From the NCBI GenBank assembly GCA_030817875.1, contig JAUSZU010000001.1:4960001-5024000 (forward strand): 64,000 nt of DNA. The letters run 5' to 3'. A model generated the notes under the pieces. It was given only the letters and a program-made list of their open reading frames with translations, was not told where the DNA came from and ran no database searches. Positions 9,061-18,048 of the stretch are shown here, piece after piece. Numbering within the stretch: the first letter of the stretch is position 1; each line of letters opens with the position of its first letter. Origin of the DNA: Flavobacterium sp. W4I14 (lineage in GTDB: Bacteria > Bacteroidota > Bacteroidia > Sphingobacteriales > Sphingobacteriaceae). A program made the position numbers and the translations under genes.

Positions 9061-9174
9061 TTATTAAAAACACGATATATCCTTGAATGTAATTGAAGGG
9101 TTCTTCTTGTTAAAACCTAGTAAAACTAATAGTGTAAATACCTCTTAAACGGGTAATATTAAAATAAAACCAAT

Positions 9175-9190
9175 TGTTCCACGTGGAACA
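9175..9190. promoter_or_regulatory. parS-like site 2, perfect palindrome
   Basis: TGTTCCACGTGGAACA is a perfect 16-bp palindrome that extends to 22 bp (9172-9193), differing from the classical parS at two symmetric positions. It ends 19 bases before the mnmG start, so bound ParB could also affect mnmG expression. ParB binding is inferred from consensus similarity. Confidence 0.65.
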
Positions 9191-9209
9191 ATTTAAGAAA
9201 TAAAATAAA

Positions 9210-11072
9210 ATGTTTTCAAAATACGATTTGATTGTTGTTGGTGCTGGTCACGCAGGCTGCGAAGCTGCTGCTGCTGCTGCCAATTTAGGATCATCTGTTT
9301 TATTAATAACAATGAACATGGGCACTATTGCCCAGATGAGTTGTAACCCCGCCATGGGTGGTGTAGCTAAAGGACAAATCGTTCGTGAGGTAGATGCTAT
9401 GGGTGGTTACTCAGGTATCATATCTGATAAATCGACTATTCAATTTAGAATGCTCAACAAATCAAAAGGCCCTGCTATGTGGAGTCCGAGAGCACAAATT
9501 GATAGAATGCGCTTTGCAGAAGAATGGCGTTTAGCATTGGAAAGAACATCTAACCTTGATATATGGCAGGACAGTGTCGTTGGCCTGTTGGTAAAAGATA
9601 ATACGGTATACGGTGTTAAAACTTCTTTAGGAATCGAGATAGAAAGCACAGCAGTAGTATTGACCAATGGAACCTTCTTGAATGGTATAATGCACATTGG
9701 AGAAAAGAAATTTGGAGGAGGCAGAACAGCAGAAAGGGCATCAACAGGAATTACAGAACAACTGGTAGAACTGGGTATGGAAGCAGGCCGAATGAAAACC
9801 GGTACTCCCCCACGTGTAGATGGAAGAAGTTTGGATTACACCAAAATGGAAGAGCAATGGGGAGATGAAAATCCAGGTAAATTTTCTTACACTGATACGG
9901 AGGTTTCGACCGATCAACGTTGTTGCTGGATCACCTATACCAATGGAGATGTACATGAAACTTTAAAGGAAGGATTCGAAAAGTCGCCAATGTTTACAGG
10001 AAGAATTAAAGGCTTAGGTCCGAGATATTGTCCATCCATTGAAGATAAAATTAACCGTTTCGCAGAGCGAGATAGACATCAGATTTTCGTTGAACCTGAA
10101 GGATGGAATACTTGCGAAATTTATGTAAACGGGTTTTCTACTTCACTTCCGGAAGATGTACAATTTAAAGCTTTAAGATTAATTCCAGGTTTTGAGCAGG
10201 CAAAAATGTTCAGGCCAGGTTATGCCATCGAATACGATTTCTTCCCACCTACCCAGTTATCTTTAACACTAGAAACTAAATTGATCAGCAATTTATTTTT
10301 AGCCGGACAGATAAATGGAACTACAGGATATGAAGAAGCAGCTTGTCAGGGTTTCATGGCTGGTATAAATGCACATCAAAAAATCACTGATAAACATGAA
10401 CTGATCATGAAAAGATCTGACAGTTATATAGGTGTTTTAATTGATGACCTGGTAACAAAAGGAACGGAAGAACCTTATCGCATGTTTACATCAAGAGCTG
10501 AACACCGTTTGTTATTGAGACAAGATAATGCCGATATCCGCTTATCTCCTATCGGCCACGAGCTGGGATTAATTTCTGATGAGCGTTTAGAAAAGGTAAA
10601 TCAGAAAATTGCTAATGCTGATGCTTTGGTTAAGTTCACCAGAAACCAGGGTATCGAAATGAGCGATGCAAATCCAATGCTCGAAAGTTTAGGATCGAGT
10701 GTTTTAAATCAAAATGTAAAAATACACAGTTTGGTTGGTAGACCTCATGTTGGTTTACCCGATCTGATTAAAGTAAGCAAACCGCTTGCTGAAGCTACAA
10801 AAGATTTAGACAATGAGACAATTGAACAAGCTGAAATCAAAATTAAATATGAAAGTTATTTTGAAAAGGAAAATGAAATTGTAGCGAAGATGCTGAAGAT
10901 GGAAGACAAAGAAATTAAACCAGATTTCGATTACAATAAAATTGTTTCCATTTCAAAAGAGGCCAGAGAAAAATTATTTAAGATCAAACCACGTACTTTA
11001 GGTCAGGCATCACGGATTTCGGGTGTTTCACCTTCAGATATATCGGTTTTAATGGTTTATATTAATAAGTAA
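9210..11072 (+). CDS. mnmG: tRNA uridine-5-carboxymethylaminomethyl modification enzyme MnmG
   Basis: 620 residues, full length. This FAD enzyme works with MnmE to make the cmnm5 modification at U34 of certain tRNAs. The N-terminus has the dinucleotide-binding motif VGAGHAGCEAA (about 11-21). The family signature runs through MSCNPAMGG and AKGQIVREVDAMGG (about 47-70). The PPRVDGRSLDY segment and the C-terminal helical domain ending in GVSPSDISVLMVYI are present. mnmG is often near the replication origin, which fits the two parS-like sites just upstream. MnmE is not in this window. Confidence 0.97.
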   Translation: MFSKYDLIVVGAGHAGCEAAAAAANLGSSVLLITMNMGTIAQMSCNPAMGGVAKGQIVREVDAMGGYSGIISDKSTIQFRMLNKSKGPAMWSPRAQIDRMRFAEEWRLALERTSNLDIWQDSVVGLLVKDNTVYGVKTSLGIEIESTAVVLTNGTFLNGIMHIGEKKFGGGRTAERASTGITEQLVELGMEAGRMKTGTPPRVDGRSLDYTKMEEQWGDENPGKFSYTDTEVSTDQRCCWITYTNGDVHETLKEGFEKSPMFTGRIKGLGPRYCPSIEDKINRFAERDRHQIFVEPEGWNTCEIYVNGFSTSLPEDVQFKALRLIPGFEQAKMFRPGYAIEYDFFPPTQLSLTLETKLISNLFLAGQINGTTGYEEAACQGFMAGINAHQKITDKHELIMKRSDSYIGVLIDDLVTKGTEEPYRMFTSRAEHRLLLRQDNADIRLSPIGHELGLISDERLEKVNQKIANADALVKFTRNQGIEMSDANPMLESLGSSVLNQNVKIHSLVGRPHVGLPDLIKVSKPLAEATKDLDNETIEQAEIKIKYESYFEKENEIVAKMLKMEDKEIKPDFDYNKIVSISKEAREKLFKIKPRTLGQASRISGVSPSDISVLMVYINK

Positions 11073-11193
11073 TTGATTATCAATACTTTACCGATTATAA
11101 AACAGACTTAAAATAAAGCGATATAAGCTAAAAAAAAGATTTTTTAATGTTACGATTCCAAAAAGTATAAAAATTCGTCAGAACGTTTAAAAT

Positions 11194-12834
11194 ATGCCAA
11201 ATTTAAAAGCTCAGTATTTTAACCTTAAAAATTTAGCGGTTGTAACCACCTTGCTCCTATTTTTTGGTTGTGCAAGTATCCAAACACCACAAGGTGGCCC
11301 AAAAGATACGAAGCCGCCAAAAGTTTTAAGCATGACTCCAAAAAATCAAACGAGGAATTTTAATGCTAAAAAAATTATGATCGAGTTTGATGAATATTTT
11401 AATCTTAAAGATGAGTTTAAAGAATTTTCTATTTCACCCGATCAGGAAAAAACTCCGGAGTTAAAAAAGCGGCAAAAAAGATTAGAAATTATTCTCAAAG
11501 ATTCTTTAGAAAAAAATACGACCTACACTTTAAATTTCGGAAAATCTGTAGCCGATGTTAACGAAGGAAATGTAGTTAAAAATTTATCCTATGTTTTTTC
11601 TACCGGGCCCGAAATAGATTCCTTATCATTAAGCGGCAAGGTAATCAATTCGCTAACTGACGAACCTGAGAAGGAAGTTACCGTATTTATTCTGCCTTTA
11701 GAAAGAGACACTACTTTTGGAAAAAAACGTCCATCAATATATACCACTACCGATAGTGCAGGAACCTACAAATTGAATAACTTAAGAAAAGGTACCTATA
11801 AAGTGTATGCGGTTAAAGAAAGTAGCGGAGGTGGCGATAAAATATATCAGCAAATTTCGGATGAAGTAGGATTTGTAAAAGAGCCTATTGTAATAGATAA
11901 AAATATAGAGAACATAGATCTGCAGATATTTAAGGAATTGGCACCAGAATTCCGCGTATTAGACCGAAAACTAAATAATGACGGCAGTATATCAATCATC
12001 TTTAACCAGCAGCTTAAAAGCCCTAAAATAACCATTACAGATCCACCAGCTGTTGACGTGGGTAAGTTTGTTCACTTCTCTAAAAATAATGATACTGCGA
12101 AAATATGGCTGAAGGATTTGAGTTTCGATTCGGTCAAGGTTGCTATACAAGATCAAGGTAAAGTTTTACAGACTTTAAACTTCACCAGGGGTAAAAAAGA
12201 TACCTATGCACGCGAGGTTACTATTTCCGATAACTTATTGGGCGGTAAATTAAATCCTTTCCAACAGCTAACGCTAACCTTTCCGTTTCCAATGACTGCT
12301 GCAGATCCATCTAAAATCACCCTTTTAGAAGACTCAGTAAAACGGACAACTTTTGAGGTGGTGAAAGACAGTGTAGATTTTCTTAAATATTACATTAAAT
12401 ATCCCTGGAAAAATAAAAGGACTTATGATTTAAAGCTAGCTGCAGGTGCTTTTACTGCCATATTTAACGCTAAAAACAAAGATGTAACCAAACGTTTTTC
12501 ACTCGAAAGTTCGGACGCTTATACCACCCTGGTATTAAATGTAACTGTTCCAGATACCGCTAAAAGATACGTTGTGCAGTTTCTAAACGAAAAAAAGGAC
12601 ATCATAAAATCTTTTCCAGTCAGCAAAAACGCAAAAATTACTTTTTCTAAATATCCGGCAGGCAAGTATATGCTAAGGGTAATTTATGATGAGAATAAAA
12701 ACGGAATCTGGGATACGGGAAATGTTAAAGAAGGATATCAACCTGAAAAAGTTTGGTATTTAAAAGCTTTAATGGATTTAAAACCGAACTGGGAAAGAGA
12801 AGATCCTTTGGTTATACCTCCCCCAACACCGTAG
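11194..12834 (+). CDS. Ig-like (Big_5) domain lipoprotein
   Basis: 546 residues. The signal peptide ends in LLFFGC with the lipid-anchored cysteine at C26. Residues about 40-140 form a bacterial Ig-like (Big_5) domain, opening with TKPPKVLSMTPKNQTRNF and closing around YVFSTGPE. A carboxypeptidase-regulatory-like beta domain follows (about 147-210, SGKVINS ... GTYKLNNLRKGTYKVY). The rest is beta-rich and ends in a proline stretch. This is a Bacteroidetes-type surface or periplasmic lipoprotein of unknown role. A terminator for it appears to lie inside the convergent gamma carbonic anhydrase gene. Confidence 0.8.
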   Translation: MPNLKAQYFNLKNLAVVTTLLLFFGCASIQTPQGGPKDTKPPKVLSMTPKNQTRNFNAKKIMIEFDEYFNLKDEFKEFSISPDQEKTPELKKRQKRLEIILKDSLEKNTTYTLNFGKSVADVNEGNVVKNLSYVFSTGPEIDSLSLSGKVINSLTDEPEKEVTVFILPLERDTTFGKKRPSIYTTTDSAGTYKLNNLRKGTYKVYAVKESSGGGDKIYQQISDEVGFVKEPIVIDKNIENIDLQIFKELAPEFRVLDRKLNNDGSISIIFNQQLKSPKITITDPPAVDVGKFVHFSKNNDTAKIWLKDLSFDSVKVAIQDQGKVLQTLNFTRGKKDTYAREVTISDNLLGGKLNPFQQLTLTFPFPMTAADPSKITLLEDSVKRTTFEVVKDSVDFLKYYIKYPWKNKRTYDLKLAAGAFTAIFNAKNKDVTKRFSLESSDAYTTLVLNVTVPDTAKRYVVQFLNEKKDIIKSFPVSKNAKITFSKYPAGKYMLRVIYDENKNGIWDTGNVKEGYQPEKVWYLKALMDLKPNWEREDPLVIPPPTP

Positions 12835-12838
12835 AAAT

Positions 12839-12924
12839 CGTCATCTCGACTGTAACGCAGTGCAACGGAGAGACCTATCTCGAGAAAGATTTCTCCATTC
12901 AGTTTCGCTTCAGTCGAAATGACG
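12839..12924. repeat. GTCAT/ATGAC palindromic element, copy 1
   Basis: Arms CGTCATCTCGACTG (12839-12852) and CAGTCGAAATGACG (12911-12924) face each other between two convergent genes. Confidence 0.75.
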
Positions 12925-12928
12925 GACA

Positions 12929-13441
12929 CTATTGGGTAAACCAGCCCGAATACATGATATAATTATCAGGCAATTTATTCAATAAAGCCCTTTGCTCATC
13001 AGTAATGGGCTTTATTTTTTTTGCAGGCGTGCCGGCATATAAATAACCCGTTTCACAAATGGTATTTTCCAATACAACAGATCCAGCTGCAATAATACAA
13101 TATTCTTCTATAACAGCATGATCCATTATAATGGCACCCATACCTATTAAAACATTATCCTGAACAGTACAGCCATGCACTATGGCATTGTGCCCAACAG
13201 ATACCCGGTTACCGATGTGCGTAGAAGCTTTTAAGTACGTAGCATGAATTACAGCACCATCTTGTATGTTTGATTCATTTCCGATTGTAATGGCATTTAC
13301 ATCGCCCCTGATGACAGCATTAAACCATACCGAGCATTTGTCACCTATTATTACATCGCCCACTATTGTGGCATTCTCTGCAATGAAATTGTCTTTTCCA
13401 ATTTCAGGGTATTTATCTTTTACGGGGAGTATTAAAGGCAT
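12929..13441 (-). CDS. gamma carbonic anhydrase family protein
   Basis: 170 residues, left-handed beta-helix (hexapeptide repeats). The N-terminus is MPLILPVKDKYPEIG. Histidines in VIHAT and in VGHNAIVHGC match the three zinc ligands of the family, and the C-terminal YLYAGTPAKKIKPI segment is typical. It could hydrate CO2 or be a PaaY/YrdA-like protein; activity cannot be judged from sequence. The frame is open upstream to 13507, but those 22 extra codons (starting MLRQAQHD) read through a palindromic repeat and are not protein-like, so the ATG at 13441 is chosen. A weak TACATTTA box ends two bases before it. Confidence 0.88.
   Translation of the reverse strand: MPLILPVKDKYPEIGKDNFIAENATIVGDVIIGDKCSVWFNAVIRGDVNAITIGNESNIQDGAVIHATYLKASTHIGNRVSVGHNAIVHGCTVQDNVLIGMGAIIMDHAVIEEYCIIAAGSVVLENTICETGYLYAGTPAKKIKPITDEQRALLNKLPDNYIMYSGWFTQ
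12981..13022 (+). terminator. terminator embedded in the gamma carbonic anhydrase gene
   Basis: AATAAAGCCC (12981-12990) pairs with GGGCTTTATT (13008-13017), followed by a run of T to 13022. On the plus strand it would end transcripts of the lipoprotein gene (stop at 12834). The same bases encode the C-terminal region of the opposite-strand gamma carbonic anhydrase. Confidence 0.6.
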
Positions 13442-13484
13442 TTTAAATGTAATATGGTTGATGGATATAATATCAGTTGATGCA

Positions 13485-13541
13485 TCATGCTGAGCTTGTC
13501 GAAGCAAATCTTACTGGTCTTCGACAGGCTCAGACTGACAA
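13485..13541. repeat. GTCAT/ATGAC-type palindromic element, copy 2
   Basis: Arms TGCTGAGCTTGTCGAAG and CTTCGACAGGCTCAGACTGA. It lies between nadB and the gamma carbonic anhydrase gene and creates the spurious MLRQAQHD reading. Confidence 0.7.
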
Positions 13542-13544
13542 TGG

Positions 13545-15143
13545 TTAAAAAACCGTATCTACTAACTCCTTCGCATGTTCAGGATAGTCAGTAGTATAAT
13601 GTAATCCCCTGCTCTCTTTCCGTTGCATAGCAGATTTGATCACCAGATAAGCCGTTTGAATTACATTTCTTAATTCGCAAAGTTTAACTGATACCTTATT
13701 CTTTTTATAAAATTCTTCTGTCTCCTGATAAATTAAAAATAAACGGCGATGTGCTCTTTCCAAACGGAAATCGGAACGGACAATACCCACATAATCGCCC
13801 ATAACCTTTTGTAGCTCCCTAAGGTTATGCGTTACCAATACATCCTCATTACTTTGGGTAACTCCTTTCGAATCCCATTCAGGAATATGATCTGGAATAA
13901 TATTGTTTTTAAAGTTCTCGATAGCATCCTGGTAAATGCGGTGTGCAAAAACCGTAGCTTCTAATAAGGAATTGGAAGCCAATCGATTAGCCCCGTGTAA
14001 GCCTGTTGAAGAACACTCGCCACAAGCATATAAATTTTTTATTGAAGAGCGACCATACTCATCAACCAGAATGCCACCACACATATAATGAGATGCAGGT
14101 GTAACAGGTATATAATCTTTCGTCATATCAATCCCTATTGATAAACATTTGGCATATATATTAGGAAAGTGTTTCAGAATATCTGCCTTCTTGCGCATGG
14201 TAATATCAAGGTAAACAAAGTCATCACCTGATTTCTTCATTTCATTATCTACCGCACGGGCTACAATATCACGTGGTGCTAAAGATTTACGCTCATCATA
14301 TTCATGCATAAACTCTTCACCATTCTTCCGTCTTAAAACACCACCAAAACCCCTAACAGCTTCCGATATTAAAAACGATGGATACTCTCCAGGATGATAC
14401 AAAGCAGTTGGATGGAACTGAATAAACTCCATATTCCTCACTTTTCCTTTTGCACGGTAAACCATTGCCATACCATCACCCGTTGCAATAACCGGATTTG
14501 TGGTGGCCGAATACACATGTCCGGCACCACCCGAAGCCATCACAGTCACATTTGCCACAATCTTTTCCACATCGTTAAGCTCTGTGTTAAAGGCATATAC
14601 ACCATAACAGTTAATATCTTCGGTACGTTTATCCACAAACTCACCCAGGTGATGCTGGGTAATTAACTCTAGTGCGAAGTAATGTGTTAATATCTCTATG
14701 TTGTTATTCTCATGAATTTCATTCAGCAATACCCTTTCAATCTCATATCCGGTGATGTCTTTGTAGTGCAAAACACGGTGTTCAGAGTGTCCTCCCTCCT
14801 TCGCTAAATCATAGAAACCGGAGTTATCCTTATCGAAGTTTATGCCATAATCAATGATCTCCTGAATACGTTGAGGCCCCTCTTTTACAACGATTTCCAC
14901 AATTTTTTCATCACATAATCCATCGCCGGCAATCAAAGTATCATCGATATGTTTTTCAAAAGAATCACCTTTATCCACCACAACTGCAACACCGCCCTGA
15001 GCGTATTTTGTATTCGATTCGTCTTCGTTCGACTTAGTAACGATTAAAACCTTACCAAACTTTGCAGCCTTAAGTGCAAAACTCAAACCCGCTATACCTG
15101 AACCAATTACCAGAAAATCTACTTTCCTCATTAATAAAAACAT
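13545..15143 (-). CDS. nadB: L-aspartate oxidase
   Basis: 532 residues, the usual length. FAD-dependent oxidation of L-aspartate to iminoaspartate is the first step of de novo NAD synthesis; NadA uses the product. The FAD motif VIGSGIAGLSFALKA lies near residue 12. Family segments SNTKYAQGGVAVV, EGGHSEHRVLHYKD, MEFIQFHPTALYHPG, TPASHYMCGGI and GANRLASNSLLEA are all visible, followed by the helical C-terminal domain. A second possible ATG at 15131 (MRKVDFLV) would remove four residues. It is divergent from nadA across a 437-base gap. nadC is not in the window. Confidence 0.95.
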   Translation of the reverse strand: MFLLMRKVDFLVIGSGIAGLSFALKAAKFGKVLIVTKSNEDESNTKYAQGGVAVVVDKGDSFEKHIDDTLIAGDGLCDEKIVEIVVKEGPQRIQEIIDYGINFDKDNSGFYDLAKEGGHSEHRVLHYKDITGYEIERVLLNEIHENNNIEILTHYFALELITQHHLGEFVDKRTEDINCYGVYAFNTELNDVEKIVANVTVMASGGAGHVYSATTNPVIATGDGMAMVYRAKGKVRNMEFIQFHPTALYHPGEYPSFLISEAVRGFGGVLRRKNGEEFMHEYDERKSLAPRDIVARAVDNEMKKSGDDFVYLDITMRKKADILKHFPNIYAKCLSIGIDMTKDYIPVTPASHYMCGGILVDEYGRSSIKNLYACGECSSTGLHGANRLASNSLLEATVFAHRIYQDAIENFKNNIIPDHIPEWDSKGVTQSNEDVLVTHNLRELQKVMGDYVGIVRSDFRLERAHRRLFLIYQETEEFYKKNKVSVKLCELRNVIQTAYLVIKSAMQRKESRGLHYTTDYPEHAKELVDTVF

Positions 15144-15580
15144 TTAATTATCCACGATGTTAACAACTAGTTGATAAATGTTAACTCTGTGTCTAAATTA
15201 TCCTAACAAATAAATTTGAATGTTTAAAGCTACTCTAAAAAGACAATTTGCCACAATCTTTTAAGTAATTTTTGAGCACCTTTGTACAAGTAATTAACTT
15301 TTTACCCACTTATAAACAATTAACATTCGGGTATTGATAAAAAATGGGCGGCTTTTCGATAGTGCTGAAAATCAAACTCATGATATTAGAGAAATGTAAT
15401 CTAAATGTTAGTAAACGATTAACAACTTATATAAAAGAACTTTTTTTCGAAACTTGCCAACAATACTAACACACTAATAAACAAACAAGATTTATTTATT
15501 TAAAAATACTTATTAATTATTGAGACGTTGAAAGCTTTATCTTTGGCCAACGTCAAAATTCAAAAAAGGAAAATTTTAAA
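15144..15580. other. nadB-nadA divergent intergenic region
   Basis: 437 bases with no ORF. Close to nadB lies a cluster of symmetric elements: GTTAAC (15159-15164), the palindrome CAACTAGTTG (15164-15173) and GTTAAC again (15180-15185). A -7 box for nadA is at 15538. It is a plausible site for joint control of NAD synthesis, but no regulator family is identified. Confidence 0.45.
15538..15545 (+). promoter_or_regulatory. -7 box of nadA
   Basis: TATCTTTG matches TAnnTTTG, 35 bases before the ATG. A TTG at 15520-15522 is slightly too close (15 bases) for an ideal -33. Confidence 0.5.
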
Positions 15581-16579
15581 ATGAACATAGATGTCTTAGA
15601 AGAAATCAATAAAAAAGGTTTCGCAGAAGAAGAAATTGATCCTACGCTCGATCTTTTTGCGGAGATTGAGAAATTAAAAAAGGAAAAGAATGCCATTATT
15701 CTTGCACATTATTATCAAGAACCTGACATTCAGGATATTGCAGATTATATTGGCGATAGTTTAGGACTGTCGCAAGAAGCTGCAAAAACAGATGCTGATG
15801 TAATTGTGTTTGCTGGTGTGCATTTTATGGCCGAAACGGCAAAGATTTTGTCACCTGATAAAACCGTTTTATTACCAGATGTAAAAGCAGGTTGCTCATT
15901 AGCAGATAGTTGTCCGCCCCATCTGTTTAGAAAGTTTAAAGAAAAATATCCAGATCACCTGGTCATCACTTATGTAAACTGCACAGCCGAATTAAAAGCT
16001 TTAAGTGACATTGTTTGTACCAGTACGAATGCCGTTCAAATTGTAGAGAGTTTACCTAAAGACCAAAAAATAATCTTCGGTCCGGATCGAAATTTAGGCG
16101 CTTATGTAGCAAAGAAAACCGGACGGGATTTGGTATTGTGGAATGGTGCCTGTATGGTGCATGAAATTTTTTCGCAGGAGAAAATTACAAAACTAAAAGA
16201 ACGCCATCCGAATGCTAAATTTATTGCGCATCCGGAATGTGAAGAAGTGGTTTTGAAAATGGCCGATTATATCGGTTCAACAACCGGGCTTTTAAAATAT
16301 ACCATTACCAATCCTGCTACAGAATTTATTGTAGCTACCGAAAGTGGAATTATCCACCAGATGGAAAAGGCAAATCCAACAAAAACATTTATTCCGGCGC
16401 CACCGAATAATAGCTGTGCTTGTAACGATTGCCCATACATGAAAAGAAATACTTTAGAAAAACTATATTTATGTATTAAAAATGGTTTGCCAGAAGTGAC
16501 TGTACCTGAGCATATTATTGAACTTGCCCGTAAACCGATACAGCGCATGCTTGATATTTCTGCAGAATTGGGATTATAG
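15581..16579 (+). CDS. nadA: quinolinate synthase A
   Basis: 332 residues. This 4Fe-4S enzyme condenses iminoaspartate (from NadB) with dihydroxyacetone phosphate to quinolinate. The three cluster cysteines are recognisable in YVNCTAELK, WNGACMVHE and CNDCPYM. Substrate-binding segments AHYYQEPDIQDIADYIGDSL and AHPECEEVV are also present. The gene is divergent from nadB, with its own promoter. A GTCAT palindrome directly behind it probably separates it from the symporter gene. Confidence 0.96.
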   Translation: MNIDVLEEINKKGFAEEEIDPTLDLFAEIEKLKKEKNAIILAHYYQEPDIQDIADYIGDSLGLSQEAAKTDADVIVFAGVHFMAETAKILSPDKTVLLPDVKAGCSLADSCPPHLFRKFKEKYPDHLVITYVNCTAELKALSDIVCTSTNAVQIVESLPKDQKIIFGPDRNLGAYVAKKTGRDLVLWNGACMVHEIFSQEKITKLKERHPNAKFIAHPECEEVVLKMADYIGSTTGLLKYTITNPATEFIVATESGIIHQMEKANPTKTFIPAPPNNSCACNDCPYMKRNTLEKLYLCIKNGLPEVTVPEHIIELARKPIQRMLDISAELGL

Positions 16580-16588
16580 AAAATAAAT

Positions 16589-16675
16589 CGTCATTGCGAG
16601 GAGGAACGACGAAGCAATCTTAATGCGTTCGCTAGTAGCGATAGTTGTAAGATTGCTTCGTGCCTCGCAATGACG
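16589..16675. repeat. GTCAT/ATGAC palindromic element, copy 3
   Basis: Perfect outer arms CGTCATTGCGAGG and CCTCGCAATGACG, plus inner arms AAGCAATCTTA and TAAGATTGCTT-like. It lies between nadA and the symporter gene. Confidence 0.8.
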
Positions 16676-16688
16676 AAAAAATAAGTAT

Positions 16689-17927
16689 ATGGAAAAAAAC
16701 AACATCCTTAAAAATTACTCAGGCTTATTATGGCTTTTGGCAGGAATAACTGTTGGAAGTATTGTAGGTTTGATTTTTGGGAAAAGCGTTGAAAGTATAA
16801 AACCATTAGGTGATATATTTTTAAACCTGTTGTTTACAGCTGTTATTCCATTGGTATTTTTTGCGGTTTCCTCAGCAATTGCGAATATAGATAGAACAAA
16901 AAAGTTAGGCAGATTATTAACCATTATGGTTTTGGTTTTTCTTTCTACCATACTCATTTCGGCGGTTTTAACCTTGGTTGCTACATGGATTTTTCCTATC
17001 CATCAACAGTTGGGAAATGCTACTTTACCAACTGAACCAGAAAAAATACAGTCATTTGGCGAACAAATGACCCAACTTTTAACCGTAGGAGAATTTTTCG
17101 AGATAGGAAGTAGAAAAAATATGCTGGCATTGATTATTTTTTCAGTACTGGTTGGTTTTTCTACGTTATATTCCGGGAACGAGGGCGATGGATTTAAAAA
17201 CTTCCTGGTATCGGGCAATGAAGTGATGAAAAAACTCATCATTTTGATTATGAAACTTGGCCCAATCGGTTTGGGTGCTTATTTCGCTTATCAGGTTGGG
17301 GTTTTCGGTCCACAGCTTTTCGGAACCTATGCAAAAGCTTTAGGGTTATACTATGGTGTAGGAGCATTTTATTTTATCGTTTTTTTTACCTTATATGCTT
17401 TTGTTGCAGGTGGATTTAAAGCGATAAAAGTATTTTGGAAAAATAATATTGTACCGTCTTTAACTTCAATCGGAACCTGCAGCAGTATTGCCACTATTCC
17501 TGCGAATTTAGATGGTGCGCGAAAAATGGGCGTACCCGATTACATTACCAACGTGACGATTCCATTAGGTTCAACCTTGCATAAGGATGGTTCGAGTATC
17601 AGCTCTATTGTTAAAATTGCTGTTGTTTTTGCCATTTTTGGTAAAGATTTAGTACATGTCGATACCATTATTTTGGCACTGGGAATTACTGTTTTAGTGA
17701 GTATTGTAGAAGGTGGAATACCAAATGGCGGTTATATTGGCGAGTTATTAATGATTTCGGCTTACCAATTACCACCAGAGGCACTACCACCAGCTATGAT
17801 TATAGGAACGCTGGTTGATCCGATGGCTACTTTGTTAAATGCTACTGGTGATAATGTTGCGGCCATGTTAATTGCCAGGTTTACAGAGGGTAAAAATTGG
17901 ATGGAAAGTCAGGATTTGTCATCCTGA
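16689..17927 (+). CDS. dicarboxylate/amino acid:cation symporter (DAACS family)
   Basis: 412 residues with about eight membrane helices plus re-entrant segments, as in GltP/DctA transporters that import dicarboxylates or acidic amino acids with Na+ or H+. The serine-rich motif reads TCSSIATIPANLDGARK. The helix that normally carries NMDGT reads PLGSTLHKDGSS, so the Asn and Met are His and Lys here. The C-terminal half has GGIPNGGY and DPMATLLNATGDN. The altered cation-site motif makes substrate and coupling ion uncertain. The stop codon and last two codons lie in a palindromic repeat (copy 4), so the original C-terminus may have been replaced. Confidence 0.88.
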   Translation: MEKNNILKNYSGLLWLLAGITVGSIVGLIFGKSVESIKPLGDIFLNLLFTAVIPLVFFAVSSAIANIDRTKKLGRLLTIMVLVFLSTILISAVLTLVATWIFPIHQQLGNATLPTEPEKIQSFGEQMTQLLTVGEFFEIGSRKNMLALIIFSVLVGFSTLYSGNEGDGFKNFLVSGNEVMKKLIILIMKLGPIGLGAYFAYQVGVFGPQLFGTYAKALGLYYGVGAFYFIVFFTLYAFVAGGFKAIKVFWKNNIVPSLTSIGTCSSIATIPANLDGARKMGVPDYITNVTIPLGSTLHKDGSSISSIVKIAVVFAIFGKDLVHVDTIILALGITVLVSIVEGGIPNGGYIGELLMISAYQLPPEALPPAMIIGTLVDPMATLLNATGDNVAAMLIARFTEGKNWMESQDLSS

Positions 17928-18001
17928 CGCAGGAAGGATCTGCAAGCTAGAAATACCAGCTGTTGTAGTTAAAGATTCTTCGCTATGCTCAGAATGACAG
18001 T
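17919..18001. repeat. GTCAT/ATGAC palindromic element, copy 4
   Basis: Arms TGTCATCCTGA and CAGAATGACAG. The left arm overlaps the final codons and stop of the symporter gene. Confidence 0.7.
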
Positions 18002-18048
18002 TGATTTTAAAAAATAAAAATTTGGGGCTTCACCTCTAACTATTGCAT

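Noticed and set aside
13442..13507. N-terminal extension of the gamma carbonic anhydrase
   Set aside because: Encoded by a palindromic repeat; family proteins begin at the MPLILPV methionine.
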